Both the position numbers and the translations under genes were made by a program. A stretch of DNA of 64,000 nucleotides. Source: Gentiana macrophylla. Lineage: Eukaryota; Streptophyta; Magnoliopsida; Gentianales; Gentianaceae. Below are positions 56,311 to 64,000 of the stretch, in pieces. Each line of letters opens with the position of its first letter. Position 1 is the stretch's first letter. The notes below the pieces were generated by a model. It did not search any database, was not told the origin of the DNA, and saw only the letters and a program-made list of their open reading frames with translations. The DNA is taken from positions 1 to 64,000 of the forward strand of contig JAOBSW010000298.1 in assembly GCA_026214975.1 (NCBI GenBank), given 5' to 3'.

Positions 56311-57145
56311 AACCATTGAATTGTTACCTGATTCGTTTCTTGTGAAATATCCACACATAGACACATGCCTCCATCAGGGCCAAGCTAAAGATGGAGTCTA
56401 TTATTGGTCTAGTAGTCCTTTTTTTGGCATTTTAAGTCATTAAAGCTTCTTTCACCACAAGGCATGATCGTTGTGGGCATCTTGCCTTTCCTATTATTAA
56501 TCACTTAGTTAAAAACAAACAATTTGAATTATCTTATGTTGCCTTTTCCATTTGTGATACGTGTCTACGTAATAAAAGTCATAGGTTGCCTTTTGGTGAT
56601 TCTACTTTACGTTCTTCCCATCCCCTTTGAATTATTTACTCTGATTTTGGACTACTCCACTTTATTTTGATGATGGGTTCAAATACTATGTTTGAGCTTG
56701 GGATAACACAGACACCTAAAATGATGGGTTCAAATACTATAAAGCCTCCATTCTGCATGTCTTCCTTGGATACCCCCATTCTCAATGTTCCTATATCTTC
56801 TATGATCTCTTATTTCACCGCCTTTACGTCTCTCGGGATGTTCGCTTCATGGAAGATATATTTCCATTCTCTTCCCACCCTCCTCATGACTCTTCCTCCA
56901 CCATTGATCGATTCCTTTCCCCATTATTAGCTCGGTTCCTAAACCTTTTCCTCTACCTCCCCTTCTCGCTTCCCCACCCTCCCCTGAACCTCCTACCACG
57001 CTATCCACCCCTCTTCCTCACTGGATTCTTTCCCACCCGAGCCCTACCTACCTTCCTATCATATGGTTACTTGTGCCGAAAACCAAATCTTCAAACCACG
57101 CACCCTCCAGAACCTTACCGCCCAACTAGACTCTTAGTTCTCTGA
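56311..57145 (+). pseudogene. pol: outer Copia integrase, core deleted
   Basis: Resumes at 56311 in the pre-integrase region (VTIELLPDSF and KDGVYYWSSS). Then zinc-region text follows in shifted frames (about 56420-56600). The catalytic core is missing: the sequence jumps near 56660-56745 to text from the C-terminal end. A direct repeat of 20 bp (atgatgggttcaaatactat) at 56670 and 56721 marks this breakpoint. The end to 57145 is Pro-rich linker. Confidence 0.7.
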
Positions 57146-58640
57146 TATTGAACCCTCCACATACAAACAGGCTTTAAGAAGTTCTCACTGGCGTCAGGCA
57201 ATGTCTGGAAAATTTGATGTGTTGGTTCGTAATGGTACGTGGTCCCTGGTTCCGTATGAAGATTCTATCAATCTTGTTGGATGCAAGTGGATTTATCTGA
57301 TTAAGCGTAAATCCGATGGTACCATTGAGCTTTATAAAGCTCAGTTGGTTGCCAAAGGTTTTACATAGCATCCGGGCATTGATTACTTTCAGACGTTCAG
57401 TCATGTGGTCAAACCTACTACCGTTCGGTTGGTTCTCAGTCTTACGGTTTCTTAGGGTTGGCCCCTTCGTCACCTTGATGTGAATAATGCGTTCTTACAT
57501 AGTTCCCTCACTGAGGATGTCTACCTGGCTCAGCCCCTGGGTTTAAGGATCTGGATAATCCTCACCACATGTGCAAACCTCATAAAGCTATTTATGGTCT
57601 CAAACAGGCCCACGTGTGTGGTATCAAATTCATCCTCACTCTTGGTTTCTGTAAATCGGCTGCTGATACTTCCTTCGTTATCTATCGTTTGGATTCCATT
57701 ATTACTATTGTGATTGTCTTTGTGGACGATATATTGTTACATGTGCTTCTTAGGAGCATGTTTAGCACATTATCTCTTAGCTCAGTGCTCGGTTTTCTGT
57801 TAAAGATCTTGGTCGCTTGTCGTATTTTCTAGGGGTGAAGTTCATTCCTAACTCCTCATGGTTACTTCTAACACGGTCTCAATATATTTTGGATTTTCTC
57901 TGCCGCACTAATATGTAGGATGTTAAATCTGTCACCACTCTACGCCCTACAGTTGCCTTTTCTTCTCTCAAAGCCTCTGCCGCTCCTCATGATGATGTTA
58001 CTCAGTTTTACAGGTTCTTGGGGCTCTTTAGTATTTGCTTTTCACTCTTCCAGATATTGCATATGCATTTAATAATTATCACAATACATGAATGCTCCAC
58101 GGTTGTATTGGACTTTAGTTAAGCGCCTACGGCGTTATCTTGTTGGGAATGTCTCTCATGGCTTGCAACTTATTGTCTCCTCGTCTCTCGATTTACATGT
58201 GTTCTCGGATGTGGATTTGGGGTGGCAACAAAGATGACGATTATTCCTCTACTTGTGCTTATCTTGTGTTTCTTGGTTGGAATCTTGCTTCGCTCCAAGA
58301 AACAACCCACCATTGGCGTTACTCGACTGAAGTTGAATACCAGTCTGTTGCTTCCACTGCTTCCGAGTTGACTTGGGTCTCTTTCCTTCTATGATCTTGG
58401 TCCTGTCATATTCTGTGACAATGTGGGTGCCACTCAGCTTTCGGCTAATCTCATGTTCCATTCCCATCTGAAGCACGTTGATGTGGATTATCACTATATT
58501 CGTGATTAGGTTCAGAAAGGTCTCATGTGTGTTTCTCATGTGTCTAGTGCTGATCAGCTCGCTGATGCCCTCACCAAGCCTCTCTCTCGCTAGCCGTTTC
58601 ATCATTTTCGTTCCAAGTTGGGCCTACTTCCGCCTACACC
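57146..58640 (+). pseudogene. pol: outer Copia RT and RNase H, broken
   Basis: RT reads SHWRQAMSGKFDVLVRNGTW (about 57185), NLVGCKWIYLIKRKSDGTIELYK, QLVAKGFT and, in another frame, LDVNNAFLHSSLTEDVYLAQP (about 57474), then FVDDILLHV (about 57719). RNase H reads STEVEYQSVASTASELTWVS near 58327 and tail text of KHVDVDYHYI type near 58470 in a different frame, ending near ADALTKPL at about 58562. At least five frame breaks. Confidence 0.85.
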
Positions 58641-58660
58641 CAGTCTTATTTGAGGGGGCG

Positions 58661-58938
58661 TGTTAGGATATTTATAGATATTATATATTATTATATTTAT
58701 TTTATTTATTCATTGTAATTATTGTAACCCTAAAGTCTAGAACCTTCTCTACACTATATATATACGATGTTGTGTTAGGATATTTATAGATATTATATAT
58801 AGTTTATTATATTTATTGTATTTATTAATTGTAATTATTGTAACCCTAAAGTGTAGAACCTTCTCTACACTATATATATACGATGTTTCTGTACACATAT
58901 TTTATCAATGAAATATATTTTACCATAATTATCTGTTA
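58661..58938 (+). repeat. 3' LTR of the outer Copia with partial duplication
   Basis: After a purine run (gagggggcg) the LTR starts at 58661, runs about 112 bp, and starts again with TGTTAGG at 58773, running 166 bp to the end. So a partial LTR copy precedes a full one. The 5' LTR has only one unit. Confidence 0.9.
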
Positions 58939-58943
58939 GTAGA

Positions 58944-59438
58944 TCTCTAAAATCCTCTAATACTACATATAAATACATGTATTATAATTTTTTACACATG
59001 TAATGAAAATCTCTTTCTCATACAACTCTATTATAGTTTCATAACCGTATGTATGAAGTGATGTTATTAACAATCGCTTAGTTTATTAACATCATGATAT
59101 ATGTACTATCATGTAAGTATATTTGGGATATTGCAATTTTCACAAAAGTAACTTGATACAATTAAAATAAAACTTTATTTGCTCCGATGGAAAATAAATA
59201 TATACGCATATTCTTTTATTTATTACATTCTACAACAAGGCCATAGAATAAAATTAACATTAGTAATTAAAGGTCTTCTGTTACAATGATTATAATTCAA
59301 GGAAAATGAAAATAAAATGTGGAAATTGCTGAGATTTGTCAAATTGAAACAAGCTTATTATGCTCTTTGAATTTAAGAGAATCATCTGAATTATCGCCTA
59401 GCTGAAGCATAAACAGACATTTGACACTCTCAAATTTA
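58944..59438 (-). other. downstream and 3' UTR side of the chitinase gene
   Basis: On the minus strand this holds the sequence after the chitinase stop. AATAAA signals on the minus strand lie at 59220-59215 and 59179-59174, giving a 3' UTR of about 220-280 bp. The rest is AT-rich with no gene. Confidence 0.5.
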
Positions 59439-61882
59439 CTAATAAATCCACGAATTCGAAGCTGCAAAAGAAATAAACAAACAAACATTAGATATTAATG
59501 TAGTTAACTCATCATAATTACTTAAAGTTTGACTTAAAAAACAATAATATAGTCGTAACGAGTGACACAAAATTTATATTATTATCAATGTGTATGACCA
59601 ATTAAATGATACGAGTCTTGAAATGCTAATGCAAAAATGTCATAAAATAATTGTTACAACAAGTGACACAATACAGTACTATTACAAAATTGATCGTGAC
59701 GTGACTTGTAACAATCAATAAGTCTTTGATCATTATCATAATGTGAAAGTGTATGATCACTAGTTATGACCATTTTGTTATGATACTACCACAATTTATA
59801 TACGTTCATTGATAAATTAATGAAGTAAGTGTATGTTGTGAAATTGCTAAAAAGACTACACAATATACTTTCGGGATATAATAGTGACGGTCAACATAAA
59901 AAGTCGAATATTAACTCACTAATAAACTTTGCCAATATTGAATATCACAAAATATGATTGTCTGCAGAATTTTATACACATGAGTCTACCAGAAAACTAT
60001 TAATTCCTATTGATTGGAGTAACGCTCTAGACACGTGTAATGCAGTAGGGCATAAACAGTCATAATAATCGTATGTCAATCGCTTAGATCTGTCGCCTCA
60101 TTTGGTCTAAAATGACTAACCCAAATTAACAAAACATTTATGTTTCTTACACTTATATGATGGTGAGTATTTTACTGTTTTACCGGTGTGAAACTTTACG
60201 TGAACAATAATAAAATTTGAGTAATTCGCAAAGTGAAACCTAAACCAACTTTGCAAAGTCAATGTTTAAGAAAAAACTTGGGGAATGAGGAGAATAGCGT
60301 AAATATTTCATCAATTAAGTAGAAGGCAGTTTTTGAAATTTTTGTGATAAAAGACAAAACTATTTATTCATTATCGAAATTCACTTGTGTTTAAATTCAT
60401 TGTTTAAATTCACCGCCGAAATTCACTCTGAAATTCACTAATTTTCAAAATTCATTGTCGAGATTCACCGATTGATTTTCGGATTCATCATCAAAATTCA
60501 ATTTCGTCGAAATTCATTGATTTGGGATTCACTGAGAGATTCACCGATTTTCGGGATTCACCGTCATTCTTCTCCATTATAAAATTATGCGATTGTCTTC
60601 TTCCTATAAAAATATGTAAATTGTCGCATTACTTAAAAATATTCCAGATTGTGTCATTATCTCTAATTTTCCAAAAAAAACTTTGCAAAGTCAATGGTTA
60701 ATGTGATGCTTTTAATAAGCGCCGGCAATAAAAATTCAATAAAATAATGTAATAGGTACCTGCTTGAGAGATTTGAGAATTGAGATCATAGCTCAAAGCC
60801 CAGAAGAAGTAACCTCGGATTCCCAGAGATCGAGCAAATCCAACCTTCAATGCCGTCGATTTCGTACTATCATACCCAATCCATATATTTCCATCAACTG
60901 CATATGCTGAACCCGTTGGTAAATCGAACACAACTTTAGCATTATGCGCTGCAATATACTGCTGCACTTCGTAATAAAACAGTATTCCAACACCACCATC
61001 TCCGCCAGGACCCACCGCCACCGCCGGTGCTCCGATGCCATTTACGGTTGGGTCCTTGAGGGTCCATGTCTTTCCGTATAGAGGCAACCCCATAACTAGC
61101 TTGTTCCTTTGAATTCCAGCTTTAATCCAAGACCCCAACCCGTAACTGGTGGAAATGTTGCTTTTCGGGTCGAATAGTCCTGCCGGGGCACCGGTGGCGG
61201 AGGTGTCCCAAGACCCATGATAGTCATAGCACATAGCGTTGATCCAATCCATGTTTTGGTTAATTGAAGCAATTGGGTATGCTCTTTTGTTGCTATTAAG
61301 AAAGAAATTGGAAGCAAAATATACTGCAGCTGAAAGTGAAAGCTGAGGTTTATGACTTGCTTTCGATTCACTCACAATTGCGGCTCTCCAATCAGCAATC
61401 AAAGAGCTAAAATAGCCCATTTCGATATCATCTTGAGGGAATTCCCAATCAAGATCCATCCCATCAAATCCGTATTTACGAGCAACCTGTATTGTATTGG
61501 TAATAAAAGTTTTCCGGGTTGCAGGGGTTGATGCTATTCCTGCGAATAAAGCAGGATCCACCCCGCCTCCGCCAATGGAAAACAGAGCCTTCACCGGCGG
61601 ATTTTTACGGTGGAGGGAATTTGTAAAGTCCAAAAGTAATTTTGCAGTTGTATTATCTATGTTGAAATTGGAATTAGCATCTGGGACAAGAAATGAGTAA
61701 TACATGTGAGTGAAATAAGTTGTATCTATAGATGATGGAGGTAATTCAGAAGCCCGCCATGAAGGGTAATAACCTCCTTTCATGGCTGATGAGAAGAAGC
61801 GTGAGGCTGAAGATAAAGAAAAAACAGTGCTGCTGAGGAAGATAAGGAGTAGACATGTTTGAAGAAAGCTAATAACTTTCAT
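59439..61882 (-). CDS. class V chitinase (GH18), secreted, two exons
   Basis: The enzyme hydrolyses beta-1,4 bonds of chitin or related N-acetylglucosamine chains, in plants usually in cell wall or vacuole. Exon 1 is 61882-60760 and exon 2 is 59461-59439; the intron is 59462-60759 (GT-AG, acceptor tttcttttgcag). Start: ATG at 61882; the in-frame GTG upstream is not used in plants. The product has 381 residues, the usual family length. Residues 1-26 form a hydrophobic signal peptide. SIGGGG is at 102-107, and the GH18 site DGMDLDWE is at 140-147 with catalytic Glu147. CYDYHGSW and MGLPLYGKTW follow. Exon 2 adds only the tail ASNSWIY, like the Ser-Ala-Trp end of relatives. No chitin-binding domain or stop is seen. 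It is probably functional. Confidence 0.92.
59462..60759 (-). other. intron of the chitinase gene
   Basis: 1298 bp, donor CAG|GTACCT, acceptor TTTTGCAG, phase 1. It contains an 18 bp direct repeat and ATTCA-rich low-complexity sequence, described separately. No TE core is recognised. Confidence 0.85.
60247..60696. repeat. 18 bp direct repeats bounding ATTCAC-rich sequence in the intron
   Basis: aactttgcaaagtcaatg is at 60247-60264 and again at 60679-60696. Between them, 60378-60570 is a run of degenerate units such as attcaccga, aattcattg and attcactg. Confidence 0.7.
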
Positions 61883-61980
61883 GGCTGCTGCTTTCACTTT
61901 CTTTATAAAAAGATATTTACTTTCTTTCTGATTTGGGAAATGGATATCCTATTGTGTTTGTATTTGGCTTGATCGTAAAA

Positions 61981-61990
61981 TGTTTATATA
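61981..61990 (-). promoter_or_regulatory. TATA box of the chitinase gene
   Basis: Minus-strand TATATAAACA lies about 100 bp before the ATG, giving a start of transcription near 61955 and a 5' leader of about 70 bp. No other element was identified with confidence. Confidence 0.65.
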
Positions 61991-62486
61991 GGAGTTTGGA
62001 GTATAGTAGGAGTTTATCTAGAGGGGAAGAAATAGTCTAAGTTTCATTGTTGCCGTGTTGAAATGATTTGCAAAGCGGGACGTAAAGGTGCTCGGTCTTG
62101 GTCAACTATACAGTCATTTCAGTGGGGCTATATATTGTTTGTTTATATGATGGTGTAATATGGGAAATTTTTATCCGATTAGTCTTCGCGTACACCGTTT
62201 GTTGTATGTGTGATATGTGTATAAATTTGTCTTATTATACGTATCTCGCGCATTCAACATATCGGTGCACCCGAACAGAGTTAGGGGTAACAAATTTGTG
62301 TGTAATACCATCTCCACATCTTTTGGCATCATCAATTCCCTATCATAAGTTATGATACCACTAAAATTGTTCTGCCTATTATATTAAGTTCTTGACTTTT
62401 GTAATCTCACAATTTAGATTTTGATAATTAAGTCACTCCTTTTGTGTGTTGTTAAATTAATATTTTCATCAAGGTATCACCATATT
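61991..62486. other. chitinase upstream region, no gene
   Basis: Up to the next TE, the 0.5 kb upstream shows no coding sequence. It must hold most of the proximal promoter. No motif stands out enough to name. Confidence 0.45.
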
Positions 62487-62723
62487 TGTTGTTCAAGTAT
62501 TGACCTGTTTGAGATAGAAATCAGAGAATGAATATTTCATTCATCATAGCATTCAATGTCAGGGGTACAATGCATATATGAACATTCTCTAAGTGAATTG
62601 ATATATCAAATCTAACACCATATATGTGGACCAATACACACTTGACACATCACTACATATTTGGACCAATACATACCAATACAACTGAGCCACATCAATA
62701 CAATAATAACTTATTTCTCAACA
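62487..62723 (-). repeat. 3' LTR of a reverse-strand Copia
   Basis: On the minus strand the LTR begins TGTTGAGAAATAAG at 62723, after an RNase H tail and a short purine stretch, and ends near ACAACA at about 62487. It is about 237 bp. Its left end is estimated; the partner LTR lies beyond the window. Confidence 0.6.
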
Positions 62724-64000
62724 CCTCTTTGAAACCGAATGTGGGGATACTCGACATTTATTTTGTCTCTAAAGGGTATGTTATCTGCAGATAAGGCCTT
62801 GGTAAAAACATTAGCAGTTTGATCACAAGTAGGAACATGCTGAACGTCAAGAACTTGGTTTCTTACATAATGAACATCTACCTCAATGTGTTTAGTTTTA
62901 GAGTGATAGACAAGATTTTGTGCAAGACCCTATGCTCCAGTATTATCACAAAAAATGACAGGTTTTTGAGAGACTTTAATGCCAAGTTCAAACAACAAGG
63001 ACTTTAACCAAGCCATATCAGCAGCAGCATGGGCTAAACTCATGTACTCCGATTCAGTGCTAGATCTTGAGACAACCTGATGTTTCTTTGAATGCCATGA
63101 AACTAAAGATGAGCCATAGATAAATGCAGTGACTTGCTACTGATTTTCAGTTATGAGGACAAGAGCCCTATCCAGCATCATAATAGCCAGTGATGATCAA
63201 ATCTCCACCAGGTTTGAAGTGTAAATAGTGGCTTAATGTTCCCTTGATGTACCTCAATAATCTTTTGACTGCTTGCCAATGAACATCTCTTGGATCATGC
63301 ATAAATTGACTTAGAGAATTGACTACATATGTAATATCTGGCCTAGTGAATGTCATATACTATAAAACTCCAATAATGCTTCTATATAATGAGGATTAGC
63401 CATAGTGAGTACCTTGATTGGATTCGTGAGGTTTTTCCAGTAACCATTGGTGTATCAACAAGCTTCAGATTATTCATCCCCAATCTATTCAGAAGCTGTT
63501 GTCCATATTGTTTTTGGCTTAGAAAAAGACCATGTGAGTTTCTTGTAGCTTCCATGCCTAGGAATTGACTAGCCACTCCCAGCTCTTTGAGAGGAAATCG
63601 GAATGCAAAGAAATTGGATGAACTTTTGAATAGACTTTTACGAGTTTGCTAGTGATGAGCAACAATGATGTACAAGGTGAATGTATCCTCTTTTAGAATA
63701 AACAATTACATGTCAAAAACTGTCTGTTTGAACCCTCATTTGACTAGTTGTCCATTTAGTTCTTCAAACTAGTCCCCAGGTGCCTGTTTGAGGCCATACA
63801 AGGCCTTATTCAATCTGAATACAAAATCAGGTTTGGTTGCATTCTGGAACCTGCAGGCTGTGGCATGAATACAGATTCCTGTAATTTATCATTCAAGAAG
63901 GCAGTATTTATATCAACATGATTAATATGCCAATTGTTAATAACCACAACAGACAGAAAAACTCTATTGGTATTTGCCTTTTCCACAGGGCTAAAAGTTT
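62724..64000 (-). pseudogene. pol: Copia RT and RNase H, reverse strand, runs off the window
   Basis: Read on the minus strand: RT palm end with FLGMEATRNSHGLFLSQKQY (63561 down) and DTPMV near 63450; then FTRPDITYVVNSLSQFMHDP (63350 down) and LLRYIKGTLSHYLHF; RNase H with AGCP/DRKS-like text, STES-type text near 63050, CDNTGA near 62940 and HSKTKHIEVDVHYVRNQVLDVQ (62900-62840). The tail ends near 62740. Several stops are present. Upstream RT and the rest continue beyond 64000. Confidence 0.8.

Larger units (their letters stand above)
43115..58938 (+). mobile_element. outer short-LTR Copia (Ale/Retrofit-like), holding nested elements
   Basis: LTR starts TGTTAGGATATTTATAGAT at 43115 and again at 58661 and 58773. 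The 5' LTR ends at 43276, directly before TGGTATCAGAGC. The 3' LTR ends at 58938. An exact 5 bp target duplication GTAGA flanks the whole (43110-43114 and 58939-58943). Without the 11.8 kb insertion at 44533-56305 and the MITE, the element is about 3.8 kb. It lacks most of gag and the integrase core and is full of stops. The LTR ends are TG...TTA instead of TG...CA. Confidence 0.9.

Noticed and set aside
56667..57145. Pro/Leu-rich membrane-like proteins near the outer Copia
   Set aside because: They are frames of the integrase-RT linker of a broken Copia; the Pro/Ser-rich text is normal there.
60698..60759. C-terminal tail of the chitinase as read without splicing
   Set aside because: A clear donor CAG|GTACCT is at its start, and an acceptor at 59462 joins in phase to a tail typical of the family. 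Kept only as a possible retained-intron isoform.
61883..61897. Upstream start for the chitinase (GTG, five extra residues)
   Set aside because: Plants start at ATG. The ATG at 61882 gives a regular signal peptide, and the extra residues come from the leader.
1..64000. CRISPR arrays, operons, phage or bacterial defence genes
   Set aside because: The repeats are LTRs, microsatellites and MITE ends of a plant genome. No bacterial-type gene arrangement is present.

Overview
This is nuclear DNA of a flowering plant, most likely a eudicot. It is dominated by nested, decayed LTR retrotransposons and holds one intact-looking host gene. Evidence for a plant: SIRE-type Copia LTRs with an extra reading-frame region after pol, an Athila-type Gypsy element with an Asp-tRNA-type primer site, a Stowaway MITE with CTCCCTCCGTCC ends, and a secreted class V (GH18) chitinase with a canonical GT-AG intron. 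There are no operons, phage, CRISPR or bacterial features. I did not recognise any tRNA or rRNA gene by eye.

Layout. 1-603 is the 3' part of a SIRE-type LTR. 604-2411 is LTR-like debris. 2412-8034 is a very decayed Copia element with a 1.8 kb LTR. 8035-9130 is unassigned. 9131-16559 is a 5'-truncated SIRE-type element (late pol, env-like region, 1372 bp 3' LTR) that abuts a remnant of an Athila 5' LTR. 16560-about 30150 is that Athila-type Gypsy element: primer site, gag, protease, RT, RNase H, integrase, and the start of its 3' LTR. It carries two later insertions: a reverse-strand SIRE-like solo LTR in integrase (21438-22945, target duplication TTACT), and a 3.5 kb gag-only terminal-repeat element in the 3' LTR (26367-29883, duplication TTTAG/TCTAG). 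The gag-only element contains a piece that reads like a poly(A)-binding-protein gene. 30560-31470 is another Athila-like ORF remnant, 31820-35080 a reverse-strand Copia relic, 35090-36600 an LTR-like stretch, and 37360-37717 a Copia RNase H scrap.

37720-43110 is largely non-coding, with AT microsatellites near both ends and fragments of other genes, including one PHD-finger exon of the NERD/ZC3H44 type with a stop codon. 43115-58938 is a three-level nest. An outer short-LTR Copia (duplication GTAGA) contains a Stowaway MITE and a second Copia (44533-56305, duplication AATGT). The second Copia contains a third, long-LTR Copia (46471-53028, duplication GAAGT/GAAGC) related to the one at 2.4-8.0 kb.

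58944-62486 holds the host gene: a two-exon class V chitinase on the minus strand (exons 61882-60760 and 59461-59439) with a TATA box and likely polyadenylation signals. 62487-64000 is the 3' end of another Copia on the minus strand, running out of the window.

The region behaves as a TE graveyard around one secreted chitin-active enzyme gene. The coding parts of the retroelements are interrupted by stops and frameshifts, with the exception of the 463-codon gag of the gag-only element, so most cannot move by themselves. I found no convincing new multi-gene system. The most unusual items are the gag-only element with captured PABP-like sequence, repeated PPT/U3 duplications at LTR edges, and the PHD exon fragment.
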